Positions 36,124-45,212 of a DNA stretch of 64,000 nt are shown here, piece after piece (position 1 is the first letter of the stretch; each line of letters opens with the position of its first letter). A program made the position numbers and the translations under genes. The notes beneath the pieces are model-generated. The model searched no databases. It worked only from the letters and a program-made list of their open reading frames with translations, and had not been told where the DNA came from. Source of the stretch: Pseudomonadales bacterium (lineage in GTDB: Bacteria; Pseudomonadota; Gammaproteobacteria; Pseudomonadales; UBA7239); the NCBI GenBank assembly GCA_028280345.1, contig JANQLY010000005.1:1-64000 (forward strand). The letters are read 5' to 3'.

Positions 36124-37305
36124 ATGAGCCAGGAAATAGCCATCCTAGGTATCGGTATGCACCCGTGGGGTAAGTGGGGCAAAAACTTTGTTGAATACGG
36201 CGTAAAAGCTGGCCGCGATGCGATCAAGGATGCGGGTATCGACTGGAAAGACGTGCAGTTTGTTTCCGGTGCAGCAACCATGCGTTGTGGTTATCCCGGC
36301 TATGTGGCTGGCGCCACGTTTGCCCAGGCATTGGGGTGGCAAGGAGCGGAAGTGAACACCTCCTACGCGGCGTGTGCCTCGGGCTCGCAGGCGCTCGCAG
36401 CAGCTCGAACTAAAATTCTTTCCGGTCAGTGCGACGTTGCACTTGTAATTGGCTCTGATACAACACCGAAAGGTTTTCTTGCGCCACAGAAAGGCGAACG
36501 CCCGGATGATCCTGACTGGGTGCGCTTTCGCCTCGGTATCACCAACCCGAGCTACTTTGCACTCTACGCACGCCGCCGTATGGAAATGTACGGAGATACC
36601 CAGGACGACTTTGCTCTCGTTAAAGTAAAAAATGCCGAGCACGGTTTTACCAATCCGAATGCACGTTATAAAAAGAAATTCACAGCCCAGGATGTGGCAG
36701 ATTCTGCGATGGTGGCAGATCCATTGCGTTTAATGGATATCTGCGCGACGTCTGATGGTGCCGCAGCCCTGATCGTGTCTTCTGTAGATTATGCGAAAAA
36801 AATCGGTAAAAAAGATGCGGTTAAAGTGGCGGCTATTTCAACCGTAACCCCGACCTACGCTTCAGGTGTTATTGAAATGCCAGATCTTGCAACAGATTCC
36901 GCAGCGGTTGTTGAAGCACAAAGCTTCCGCGCAGCACTGCCGGTTAAAGCCTATGAGGAAGCTGGCCTTGGACCTGAAGATGTTGATGTTGCCGAAGTTT
37001 ATGACTTATCTACTGCGCTTGAAATGGACTGGTACGAAGACTTACAGCTATGCGGTCGCGGTGAAGCGGCACAGCTTGTGCGCGATGGTGCTACGAGGCT
37101 TGGTGGTCGTTTGCCAGTTAACCCGTCCGGTGGCCTGGCCTGCTTTGGCGAAGCTGTACCGGCCCAGGCGCTTGCGCAGGTGTGTGAGCTAACCTGGCAG
37201 CTACGCGGTGCCGCAGGTGATCGCCAGGTTGAAGGTGCAAAAGTTGGCATCACAGCAAACCAGGGTCTGTTCGGCCACGGTTCCTCGGTGATTGTAAAGA
37301 AATAA
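36124..37305 (+). CDS. Thiolase-fold lipid-transfer protein (Ltp type)
   Basis: A 393-residue thiolase-superfamily protein. The nucleophile region reads SYAACASGSQALAAAR with Cys near residue 85. The C-terminal region reads NPSGGLACFGEAVPAQALAQ and NQGLFGHGSS, as in Ltp-type enzymes, instead of the biosynthetic GHPxGATG. Ltp2 of steroid side-chain degradation acts as a retro-aldolase with a DUF35 partner. The preceding gene supplies exactly such a partner. Aldolase or thiolase activity cannot be decided from sequence alone. RBS GAGAGAG. Confidence 0.87.
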   Translation: MSQEIAILGIGMHPWGKWGKNFVEYGVKAGRDAIKDAGIDWKDVQFVSGAATMRCGYPGYVAGATFAQALGWQGAEVNTSYAACASGSQALAAARTKILSGQCDVALVIGSDTTPKGFLAPQKGERPDDPDWVRFRLGITNPSYFALYARRRMEMYGDTQDDFALVKVKNAEHGFTNPNARYKKKFTAQDVADSAMVADPLRLMDICATSDGAAALIVSSVDYAKKIGKKDAVKVAAISTVTPTYASGVIEMPDLATDSAAVVEAQSFRAALPVKAYEEAGLGPEDVDVAEVYDLSTALEMDWYEDLQLCGRGEAAQLVRDGATRLGGRLPVNPSGGLACFGEAVPAQALAQVCELTWQLRGAAGDRQVEGAKVGITANQGLFGHGSSVIVKK

Positions 37306-37323
37306 CGCAGTCTCCCTGCTCGC

Positions 37324-37818
37324 ATGAACTGGTATACCTTTCACGCGGTTGAGCGGGACTTTATTAACACAGCTAAAACCCTCTATATCCTGGAGACCTT
37401 TGTGCCACACTCCCGCGGCAAGGTGTGGCAAGCCATCGTGGATGCGGAAAACTGGCACCAGTGGTTTCCCGGTGTTATCAAGGCGCACTATGGTGATTCA
37501 CCCAAGCCCTATGGCGTTGGTACACGGCGCTATGCGAAAGTGGGCAAGGCCTGTTACGAAGAGACCATGTTGGTCTGGGATGAGGAAAAAGAGTTTGCCT
37601 ACCGTATTGATCGCGCGACAGTGCCGATCGCCCATGCCCAGCTTGAATCAACCCGTTTACAGGACGAGGGAAGCGGCACACGTCTGATCTGGGTTTATGC
37701 CTGTGATAGAAAGTGGCTGTTAATTCTTATGGCGCCTTTTTTCAGACGCTATTTACAAAAACTCTGGAATCGTACAGCGGAAAATCTAACGAGCTATCTG
37801 GCGCAGCAGTCAGACTAA
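37324..37818 (+). CDS. SRPBCC family protein
   Basis: A 164-residue START/polyketide-cyclase-like protein with the helix-grip fold: first strand TLYILETFVPHS, helix KVWQAIVDAENWHQWFP, and a central WDEEKEFAYRID strand. Such proteins bind hydrophobic ligands. It follows the Ltp thiolase by 18 bases and may carry or transform the same kind of substrate. The start lacks a clear ribosome site. The stop lies four bases past the 3' end of the convergent gene. Confidence 0.8.
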   Translation: MNWYTFHAVERDFINTAKTLYILETFVPHSRGKVWQAIVDAENWHQWFPGVIKAHYGDSPKPYGVGTRRYAKVGKACYEETMLVWDEEKEFAYRIDRATVPIAHAQLESTRLQDEGSGTRLIWVYACDRKWLLILMAPFFRRYLQKLWNRTAENLTSYLAQQSD

Positions 37819-38972
37819 CAAAACCCCAGGCAGTTGATGCTTTGCCAGAAGCCGGGCTTGACAGTAAACATATACTGCACGGTTTTTGTTTGCCACTGCT
37901 GCTGTTTATCCATCGCCACGATGTTAAATGTATAGTCGCCTGGCGGCAGCTTTTTGTAGTGGGCAAAACGTGCACCGCCGGCCTCAACCCAGCCTTCATC
38001 ATAGCCACTTAATTGATATTTGAACTGTACGTCTTCTGGTTGATTAAAGTAGGGCAGAGTAAAAGTGAAAGCGTGATCTTTCCGTGACAGATCGAATGGA
38101 ACATCATCATCTTTTGAAACTTTCTTGATATGTACAGAAAATGGATAAGTTTTTTTGCGATTGGCGAGAATAGTTTGCAAATCTGTGCTTACGCTATATT
38201 CGCTCAGTGTTGTGTGAGTGTTGGCAAAAACAATCAATTCAGCTTTTAACAAACCGCCATTTTGTGTGCCTATCCAGATGTTATTTTCTGCATCTTCATA
38301 GAGTGTGACAATAATGTTTGAAGTCAGACCGGTTTTTTCTGTCCAATAAAATTGTTGTTCCTTAAAAAACAAAACGAGTCCATCTTCAATCGTGCCAACC
38401 CACAGTGAGTTTCCAGTATCAAGCAAGGGGGTTGAGGGGCCGGGCTTGCGCACAAAATCAGCTATGATCTCAACCTTGCTGTGGCTGAACTGTTTGTTAT
38501 TGATATGAATAACAAAGCCGCCACTGAGTTTACGGCGAACATGTAGAGTGTTGTCTTGTTCACGATGAATGGCGTAAATTTCATCGCCATCTTTGCTGTG
38601 AAGATCATTAACAACTTCTATCTGACCATTACTAAATAGACTGACCGAACCGTTTCGGTCTCCTATATAGAGTTTATTTCTTTCGCTGAGCAGATAAGTG
38701 ATATCGTTACTGGTTTTTTTTCGTGACAGTTTGTACAAGTCGATAACAGTGAACTGATGACCATCAAAACGAACCAGACCATGGCTGGTTCCAAGCCAGA
38801 GAAAACCATTCTCGGTTTGAGTAATACTGGTAACTGTGTTGTCGGGTAAACCCTCGGCTGTGCCCCAGTGTCGGAAGCGGAAATCTTCTTCATAGAGCAA
38901 ACCATAGACGGGGTTCATCGCTACCAGGCATATAACCAATGTCATCCATCGAGCGGTATTTTTATTTGCCAT
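37815..38972 (-). pseudogene. Truncated two-component-type sensor (propeller plus Y_Y_Y domain)
   Basis: 385 residues. After a signal peptide it shows half a beta-propeller of the two-component regulator type (AEGLPDNTVTSITQTENGFLWLG, WIGTQNGGLLKAE) and a Y_Y_Y domain (YQLSGYDEGWVEAGG, LPPGDYTFNIVAMDK). In full-length relatives the text PxFWQ...W leads into a membrane helix and a kinase, GGDEF or HTH output domain. Here it stops at VKPGFWQSINCLGFC. The output part and several propeller blades are missing, so this is probably a decayed or repurposed sensor. Confidence 0.65.
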
Positions 38973-39099
38973 ATTGTTCTACCTGCAAGGGAATAATTAA
39001 TCTACCCTGGTATTTACCTTTTATCCACCCATATCCCCGGCATTCGGTGGTACATACTGTTACAATCCCTGTCGAATCTGTTTTAGAAGGGGGAATATT

Positions 39100-40170
39100 G
39101 TGGCGATTCTGTCATCTGCTGGCAGTTTTGATACCTGTTTGCAACACTGCCCGGAGCTGTATCAGTCATTTAGAGATTTCCAAGAGCAAATCTGGGCACA
39201 GCCATATATCCCGGTAGATTTGCTGGAGTTATGCCGCCTGCGCATTGCACAATTACATAATTCGGCATCCGATCTATCTGTGAGGTCGATATATACCTTG
39301 GCACCCTCATACGCGGATGTTAAAAGCCTTGAGCAAAAAATTGCTTTGCTTTCCCACTACCAGCGAGAAGATCTATTCACTCCAGGTGAGATTGCTTCGT
39401 TGCAGCTGGCAGAACTGTTTGTTATAGACCCTTCCTGTATTACCGACGAACTCGCTGACGATGTGATTACTCATTATGGTGATGCGGGTTATGTTGCATT
39501 GCTTGAAGCACTCGGTCATTTTGATGGTTGTGGCCGTTTCAAATTACAGCTGGGTTGTGGTCCGGCTACAGAGGCATTGGGTTATGTGGCGTCAGATTCA
39601 ATAACAAATTGTAACGCGCGTGCAGTAAATGACTCAGTGATTATTAACAGACCGGCAGCTACCAAAGTGTCGGTACCGAGAGTGCAGGCAGAAACAAGTA
39701 ATACGGGCAGCATGGTACGTGATAGCGCATTAAATCTTGTGCCAACAACGCTTGAAACATTTCTCGCCTTCTACCAGCAACTTTGGCACAACCCATATTT
39801 ACGTGCAGCGGAACTCGAAGTGGCGCGCTTGCGTAATGCAGCGTTAGTTAACTGTACATTTTGCAAGGCGACACGATTTGATCTTGCCGTTGATGATGGT
39901 TTACAGGAAGCAGAAGCAAGTGCGGCGCTGGCAGGTACTGCGGAAACCGGCAGGTTGTTATGGATTATTCGCATAACAGAAGCATTTCTCAATTATGGCA
40001 AACCATTAAGTGATGAAGATCATCACAGTATTGAAAAAGAATTTAGTGTTGCCGAGCTTGTGACACTGGTCACAGGCTTGAGTTTATTTATGAGTTTTTC
40101 AAAATTTGCGGTTGCTATGGGCGGCTTACCAGAAGAGCTGCCGGTGATGAAATTACCAGTACCTGCCTGA
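39100..40170 (+). CDS. Carboxymuconolactone decarboxylase-type (AhpD-like) protein, two domains
   Basis: A 356-residue protein with two AhpD-like halves. The second (about 205-356) has the LRNAALVNCTFCKATR motif, with the CxxC redox pair. The first (about 20-170) keeps the helical pattern LELCRLRIAQLHNSASD but lacks CxxC, so it looks degenerate. Members act as peroxidase-like or decarboxylase-like enzymes; the substrate is unknown. The start is a GTG at 39100 with AAGGGGGA upstream. The stop is 9 bases from the end of the convergent gene. Confidence 0.78.
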   Translation: MAILSSAGSFDTCLQHCPELYQSFRDFQEQIWAQPYIPVDLLELCRLRIAQLHNSASDLSVRSIYTLAPSYADVKSLEQKIALLSHYQREDLFTPGEIASLQLAELFVIDPSCITDELADDVITHYGDAGYVALLEALGHFDGCGRFKLQLGCGPATEALGYVASDSITNCNARAVNDSVIINRPAATKVSVPRVQAETSNTGSMVRDSALNLVPTTLETFLAFYQQLWHNPYLRAAELEVARLRNAALVNCTFCKATRFDLAVDDGLQEAEASAALAGTAETGRLLWIIRITEAFLNYGKPLSDEDHHSIEKEFSVAELVTLVTGLSLFMSFSKFAVAMGGLPEELPVMKLPVPA

Positions 40171-40193
40171 GCAGGCTGGTTAATCCAGCCTGC
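40171..40193. terminator. Perfect hairpin between convergent genes
   Basis: GCAGGCTGG, TTAAT, CCAGCCTGC. A 9-bp perfect stem with no U tract. It overlaps the last codons of the 40180 gene. Confidence 0.5.
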
Positions 40194-40590
40194 AGATATC
40201 GGCGTGGTTGCTAAACACCAGACAGTAGCTGAAATTTTCTGGAAGAATGCTGACATCCATGCCCCAGCAGCGCCCGGGAATAATTCTATTCTGCAAAAAA
40301 TCTTTCAACTCGTCGCCACTTACTTCGTAGCCATCATCAATATCGCCGAGGAATTCACAATCCTGTGGATAGCGGTGTAGTAAAAAATATTTCTCTTCGG
40401 CATTAAGTTCGCTGAGTGCCGAACGCAATGCAATATTGTTCCACGGCAACATGTCCTCAATCACGGGCCAATGATGTCGCTGAGGATTTAACAGGTTGTG
40501 ATGTTTTTCCTGGATTTGTTCGCAGGTTTCATCACTAAGGTGATGGCCAGGCCAGCTGGCATTGTCTTCGTTGTGTAATTTCCTGCCCAT
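40180..40590 (-). CDS. Hypothetical soluble protein
   Basis: A 136-residue soluble protein with mixed charge and several histidines and tryptophans (GHHLSDETCEQIQEKHHN, NPQRHHWPVIEDMLPWNN) and an acidic DIDDGYEVSGDELKDFL segment. I do not recognise a family. It begins 39 bases after the end of the YQGRL gene on the same strand and could be co-transcribed with it. Confidence 0.6.
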   Translation of the reverse strand: MGRKLHNEDNASWPGHHLSDETCEQIQEKHHNLLNPQRHHWPVIEDMLPWNNIALRSALSELNAEEKYFLLHRYPQDCEFLGDIDDGYEVSGDELKDFLQNRIIPGRCWGMDVSILPENFSYCLVFSNHADICRLD

Positions 40591-40629
40591 ATCGATACCC
40601 CATTTTTTTTGACTGTTTTGGCATGGCCA

Positions 40630-41475
40630 TTACCAGTTCGGGTTACAAGTGTTACCGATCTGATCGGAGTTTGTGCCGTCCGGGCAAATGGTGTTGTACC
40701 ATTTTGAATCCGTAAAAATTGCCGTATCCATATAGGCGTTGTAAAAATCGGAATTCCAGATCACAGCACCTTTCAGGTTGGTGCCATCAAACACAGCGCT
40801 TTTGCAATTGGCGCCGTTTAACATCAGATAACCGAAGTCTTCGTAGGAAAAATCCTGCTCTGTACATTGCTGGGTAGAACCACCAACACAAAAACCATTA
40901 TTTTGTGACCATTTACCGCCGCCACTCGTACAGATTTCTTCCATCAGGCCATTGATCGAGTTGATCTGGTTTTGCAGTGATATCACCGAGGATTGTAGTG
41001 ACGAGGTTTGTCCTTGCAGCGTAGACACCTGGGCTGCAGTGCCGAAGTAACTCGCGGGGTTATTGTCAAGGGTGTCACTATTCTCGGCCTGTAAGGTAAA
41101 CGGGGCACTGAGAATTTGCTGGCGTGGAGTAAGGGTTTCGCTGGAGACAGTTATTTCGATCCAGAGGCTGTCATTATTCGTAAAAATATCCGACCCCCAG
41201 CTTCCATGAGTGGCTGAGCCATTACCAATTTTGAAGGAATAAACACCATCGTTAACATTGACGCTATGGGTTTCCTCGTATTCTTTGAAGCCAATAGTGG
41301 TAGCGGTTTCATCGCTCCAGATACCAACTGTAAATGCCATGCCATTTTGGGTGACGGGCACGCCATTATTATCCAGTAGTCGGCCTTGATAATTAATCGC
41401 AGAGGGAACTGCAAACACAAGGCTCGAGAGAGTCAGTAGCAGACTGGCAAGAAGTGGGCTTTTCATCTTTTTCAT
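40630..41475 (-). CDS. Secreted YQGRL-module protein with coiled coil (copy 3)
   Basis: 281 residues. A signal peptide (ending SLVFA) precedes INYQGRLLDNNGVPVTQ, VNVNDGVYSFKIG and TPRQQILSAPFTLQAE. A strong heptad region follows (TLQGQTSSLQSSVISLQNQ), which may trimerise. The linker ICTSGGGKWSQNNGFCVG matches the other copies. The end has a short pentapeptide-like run (LNGANCKSAVFDGTNLKGAV) and TICPDG...CNPNW. RBS GGAGAG. It lacks the long repeat body. Confidence 0.8.
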   Translation of the reverse strand: MKKMKSPLLASLLLTLSSLVFAVPSAINYQGRLLDNNGVPVTQNGMAFTVGIWSDETATTIGFKEYEETHSVNVNDGVYSFKIGNGSATHGSWGSDIFTNNDSLWIEITVSSETLTPRQQILSAPFTLQAENSDTLDNNPASYFGTAAQVSTLQGQTSSLQSSVISLQNQINSINGLMEEICTSGGGKWSQNNGFCVGGSTQQCTEQDFSYEDFGYLMLNGANCKSAVFDGTNLKGAVIWNSDFYNAYMDTAIFTDSKWYNTICPDGTNSDQIGNTCNPNW

Positions 41476-41641
41476 CGGACACTCTCCGAATTTTATGGCT
41501 ATTTGACACTTCTAATGTACAGAGCATAGCCTGGATACGCTTGTCTGCAAGTTGCAATTGCTTGACCCCAGGTTGCACGGCTTTCTGGTGTGGTGTTATG
41601 AAAAATTGCTAGAATCTGCCACAGCAATGTGGAGACAAACC

Positions 41642-42094
41642 ATGCAGAAATACACGCTTTTACCGCTGTTTGCCCTGCTGTTTCTGGTCATGCCATCCGG
41701 TTATACCGGCCATGGCGTTAGCGGGCATCTGCCACTGGATATCAGCGCTGAGAAAGATGTGCCACAAATACTCGATGTACATATCACCAGAGATATTAAG
41801 TCCGGCTGGAATATACAGGTTATAACAGAACATTTTGCTTTTAATCCCGAGGCGGCTAATACCGACCATGTGATGGGTGAAGGCCACGCCCATCTCTATG
41901 TTGACGGTAAAAAATATGCGCGTTTATATGGGCACTGGTTTCATTTGCCAGATCTGGCGGAGGGTGAACACCGGGTTACGGTATCTCTGAATGCCAATGA
42001 TCATTCGCCGTTGCTCTATAAAGGGCGGCTTATAGAACACAGTCAATTGATTGAACAGCCGATGAATGTAGAAAGTACACCACACCATCATTGA
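41642..42094 (+). CDS. Exported protein with GEGHAHLYVDG motif
   Basis: About 150 residues. An N-terminal hydrophobic segment (LLPLFALLFLVMPSG) marks export. The mature part has HVMGEGHAHLYVDGKKYAR, LYGHWFHLPDL and VSLNANDHSPLLYKG, a pattern I associate with uncharacterised periplasmic beta-sandwich proteins, possibly copper-related because of the many histidines. The C-terminus ends in HHH. The ATG at 41642 has GGAGA upstream. A terminator follows. Confidence 0.65.
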   Translation: MQKYTLLPLFALLFLVMPSGYTGHGVSGHLPLDISAEKDVPQILDVHITRDIKSGWNIQVITEHFAFNPEAANTDHVMGEGHAHLYVDGKKYARLYGHWFHLPDLAEGEHRVTVSLNANDHSPLLYKGRLIEHSQLIEQPMNVESTPHHH

Positions 42095-42103
42095 ACCAAT
42101 AAT

Positions 42104-42133
42104 AAAAAAGGGGCTGATTTCAGCCCCTTTTTT
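42104..42133. terminator. Bidirectional rho-independent terminator
   Basis: AAAAAA-GGGGCTG-ATTT-CAGCCCC-TTTTTT between the convergent genes ending at 42094 and 42161. Confidence 0.88.
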
Positions 42134-42160
42134 ATATCTGTTTGCCTATAACTACAGCAC

Positions 42161-42916
42161 TTACTGTCCAGCCGGATTGGGCGATGGATTGCTGCAACTA
42201 CTTTTGAGAATAATCATGACACTTGGTTCAGTGCCAAAACCGCAACCATCTGGCGCAGGGTCCGTTGGGTAGCTGTTGAAATCACAGTCTTCTACTACGC
42301 CATAGGAGTGATAGTGATTATCAGCACAGTTATCCGGTGTGGCCAGGAAAAGATAGGGCTGAGCAACCGGGATATATTTGCCCAGATAGGGAATGACTTG
42401 TAGTCCTTCCTTGCAACTGGTGCCGTCCCAGTAGTTGCCGCTCTGTTCGCAGATAAACTGCAAGTCAGATTGCACATTGGACAGATCGGAGGATGTGGCA
42501 AAATGTGAAGGGGGATTGCCACCAAAGTTGTTGCTGTTATCCGATTGAAAAGTAAAAGGTGAAGGTAATAGCTCCTGGCGTGGCGTCAGGGTCTCTGCAT
42601 CAACCATCAACTCGAGCCAGACTTCGCCACCGGAGCTGAATAAGCTACCGCTAAAGCTGCCGGATACCGGTGTGCCAGTGCCGATTTTCAAGGAATAGAC
42701 ACCGTCGTTAACGGTCACCACATGGGTTTCCTCATAGAGCTTGCCGGTTGAGGCGGTCTCGTCATCCCACAGGGTAACTTTGAATGTGTAGGTACCGGTT
42801 ACCGGAACGCCGTTGTCATCAAGCAGGCGGCCCTGGTAATTGATGGAATTTGGCACTGCCACTGCGGATGCAGTCAGGCATATCAATAAACAAAAACGTA
42901 CAAAAAACTTCATCAC
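42161..42916 (-). CDS. Secreted YQGRL-module protein, short form (copy 4)
   Basis: 251 residues. Signal peptide ending TASAVA. INYQGRLLDDNGVPVTG, VTVNDGVYSLKIGTG and TPRQELLPSPFTFQSD are all close to the other copies. The linker reads ICEQSGNYWDGTSCKE. The C-terminal 90 residues have six or so cysteines and no pentapeptide repeats (DNCADNHYHSYGVVEDCDF). It has a very strong ribosome site, AGGAGGAAGAG. Likely the minimal form of the family. Confidence 0.8.
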   Translation of the reverse strand: MMKFFVRFCLLICLTASAVAVPNSINYQGRLLDDNGVPVTGTYTFKVTLWDDETASTGKLYEETHVVTVNDGVYSLKIGTGTPVSGSFSGSLFSSGGEVWLELMVDAETLTPRQELLPSPFTFQSDNSNNFGGNPPSHFATSSDLSNVQSDLQFICEQSGNYWDGTSCKEGLQVIPYLGKYIPVAQPYLFLATPDNCADNHYHSYGVVEDCDFNSYPTDPAPDGCGFGTEPSVMIILKSSCSNPSPNPAGQ

Positions 42917-43145
42917 TCTTCCTCCTGGCAGCCAGTGTAACTGGCGGCGATGTGGTTTATTTTTGTCTACGATCAGTGGAAATACTGTTTTATAGCTTTT
43001 ATAAAGAGCTGTTCATCATAGCGCTATTTTGCCGGAAATGAAAAGGCTCTATCGGAAAATAAAGATTACAGGTATGCAGGCAAAGCAGAGGGCTTATAAT
43101 AGACGGTACTATTAAACTCCTCCCTTATTACCTATTCTTACAGGA

Positions 43146-44624
43146 CTATTCTGCCCGGTTTGCTGCCTGTTTGCCGGCGAGGCGGCCAAAATAGGTAGCG
43201 TCTCCAACCGACATACCACTGCTATAGCCCGCAGCTGTGCGCGGCATACCACAGGTGGTGCGGCCAGCAGCATAGAGGCCCTTGATGACAGATTTGTCCA
43301 TACGCAGTACTTCACCACTGGGTAGTGCATCGAGTCCACCCAGGGTAAAGAACGGAAAGAACGCGCCACGGCCCGGTGTGCAGTCGAGTGCGGCATAGGG
43401 AGCCTCTATCGGTTTTAACCAGGCCTCACCTTTGTGGAACAGTGGGTCTTCGCCGTTTGCTGCATGCTTGTTATAGAACTCAATGGTATGACGCAGCTGG
43501 TCTGCATCGAGTTCAAGCTCTTCAGCAAGCTCCTCAACGGTTTCACCGGTTCCGGCAATATCGGCATTGAGGTATTTCGAGTGCTCATAACCCTCGGCAC
43601 TGAGAACCAGATAAATACGCTGACTTACCTGGCGAATTACGTGGTAGGCCACGCGGCCGTGATAGCAGTCTTCATTAATAAAGCGTTGCCCCTGGGAGTT
43701 CACAAAAATCCCGTAGGTCTGATTGGCTGGCGGATAAAAAGGCAAGGTAATAAAGTGTTCGTTCATATGGATCAGTGCACCGCCTACACCGGCACCCATA
43801 AGTTGTCCCGAGCCGGTGTCGCCAGGATTGCCAATCGGCATATTGCCGTTTTCCAGCAGGGGGCAATATTTCTTTACCATCTCCTCGTTCATGCAGAAAC
43901 CACCGGCACAGAGAATGACGCCCTTGCGTGCCCTAACGGCTTTTTCCTCGCGGTCAATACGCACCACAAGGCCGTGAACTTCGCCGTTTTCATCGGCGAT
44001 CAAAGTCAGTGCGCGGGCATCGTACTCAACGCGAATGCCGCGCTTTTCCACGTTTTCAGTGAGAATCTTCATAAGTAGCGGGCCGCCGTTGTCACCCTCA
44101 ATTTCGAGGTTGTGACCGCGCGGGCAGGGCTTGGCCTTGTCGCGAAATGGCCAGGCTTTTTCATTGCCGGTATAGAGCAGACAGTCATCGGTGGGGGCCA
44201 TAATTGCGCGCTGTTTGTATTCGGTATCCTTATAAGGCACGCCTTTGTCCACAAGCCAGTCAAAATGCTCAAGGCTGCCTTCACAGTAGGCGCGAATGCG
44301 TGTTTCATCGGCGAGTGCGCCGTTGGCTTCCATGAGGTAATTGAACATATCTTCCGTGCTATCTTCGTAACCGCAGGCTTGCTGTACACGGGTGCCGCCG
44401 TTACCGCCCATATAAATCTCTGCGCTCGACAGTGCGGTAGAGCCACCGCTTGCACTGGTGACTTCAAAGATGATCGCATCAGCACCCGCATCTGCGGCTT
44501 CGATCGCTGCACAGGCACCGGCTCCGCCAAATCCGACAACGGCCACATCGGTTTCCATATCCCACTGCGTGACCTCGTTGAGTTTGCGTGGCTTGATCGG
44601 GGAGGTCTTTGGGCTGTCACTCAT
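43146..44624 (-). CDS. FAD-dependent oxidoreductase (KstD / fumarate reductase type)
   Basis: A 492-residue flavoprotein of the FAD_binding_2 family. The dinucleotide site reads VAVVGFGGAGACAAIEAADAG, and a second GVILCAGGFCMNEEM and the C-terminal GLYAAGRTTCGMPRTAAGYSSG complete the FAD site. This family includes 3-ketosteroid delta-1-dehydrogenase and fumarate reductase. Length is a little short for KstD. Steroid dehydrogenation is an inference from the neighbouring steroid genes. The start has GGAGCC before it. Confidence 0.82.
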   Translation of the reverse strand: MSDSPKTSPIKPRKLNEVTQWDMETDVAVVGFGGAGACAAIEAADAGADAIIFEVTSASGGSTALSSAEIYMGGNGGTRVQQACGYEDSTEDMFNYLMEANGALADETRIRAYCEGSLEHFDWLVDKGVPYKDTEYKQRAIMAPTDDCLLYTGNEKAWPFRDKAKPCPRGHNLEIEGDNGGPLLMKILTENVEKRGIRVEYDARALTLIADENGEVHGLVVRIDREEKAVRARKGVILCAGGFCMNEEMVKKYCPLLENGNMPIGNPGDTGSGQLMGAGVGGALIHMNEHFITLPFYPPANQTYGIFVNSQGQRFINEDCYHGRVAYHVIRQVSQRIYLVLSAEGYEHSKYLNADIAGTGETVEELAEELELDADQLRHTIEFYNKHAANGEDPLFHKGEAWLKPIEAPYAALDCTPGRGAFFPFFTLGGLDALPSGEVLRMDKSVIKGLYAAGRTTCGMPRTAAGYSSGMSVGDATYFGRLAGKQAANRAE

Positions 44625-44760
44625 GTTGCGGCTCCATACGGCGAGAAATCGAGGCGCATAATGTACTAAAAGCAGACCCCTGTGTCTTGCGGAATATCGT
44701 TAAGAGATATGTCGCAGCCTTTTATTGAGGTCAGGTGCTGTCTATAATCAGGGAATGGCA

Positions 44761-45177
44761 ATGCAAAAGAGGCAAAAAACCCTGCTAGTGGCTGGATTGG
44801 CATTAGTGGCTGTGGCAGGTGGCTGGTTGGTTGGTTTTCTGATGGGTGAGCAAAAGGGCGCAGGGGCCAGCACTGCTGCACCAACACATCCGCATCCACA
44901 TCCGCCGGCGGGAGAAGAGCATGAGCACGAAGAACAGCAGTTGCCGCCAATTTCAGCAGAGTTGGCTGAAGAAATTCGTCGCCTTGAAAGCAAGGATTGG
45001 AGCAATGTAGAAGAGACAACATTGCCGGATGGAACCGTGCGAGCAAAAATCAACAGTGGCTTTCGTACGACGACGGTGGCGGTAATCGATGAAAACGGTA
45101 ATGTTGTGATGCGCCATGGCGGAGATTTTTTAAATAATGTAGAACCGGACAGCACCGCGGGAGCGGGGTCGAACTGA
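44761..45177 (+). CDS. Small membrane-anchored His-rich protein
   Basis: About 138 residues. One N-terminal membrane helix (LLVAGLALVAVAGGWLVGFL) precedes a His/Glu-rich stretch (THPHPHPPAGEEHEHEEQQ) that could bind metal, then a small beta-rich end. No family is recognised. The ATG at 44761 has AGGGA upstream; the ATG at 44755 is an alternative. It lies 35 bases before the protease-like gene on the same strand. Confidence 0.6.
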   Translation: MQKRQKTLLVAGLALVAVAGGWLVGFLMGEQKGAGASTAAPTHPHPHPPAGEEHEHEEQQLPPISAELAEEIRRLESKDWSNVEETTLPDGTVRAKINSGFRTTTVAVIDENGNVVMRHGGDFLNNVEPDSTAGAGSN

Positions 45178-45212
45178 ATTAATAAATAAATATAGTGGTA
45201 GAGGTATAAGAC

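Noticed and set aside
44743..44748. TATAAT before the small His-rich protein
   Set aside because: It is too close to the start codon and has no -35; transcription would start at about the ribosome site.
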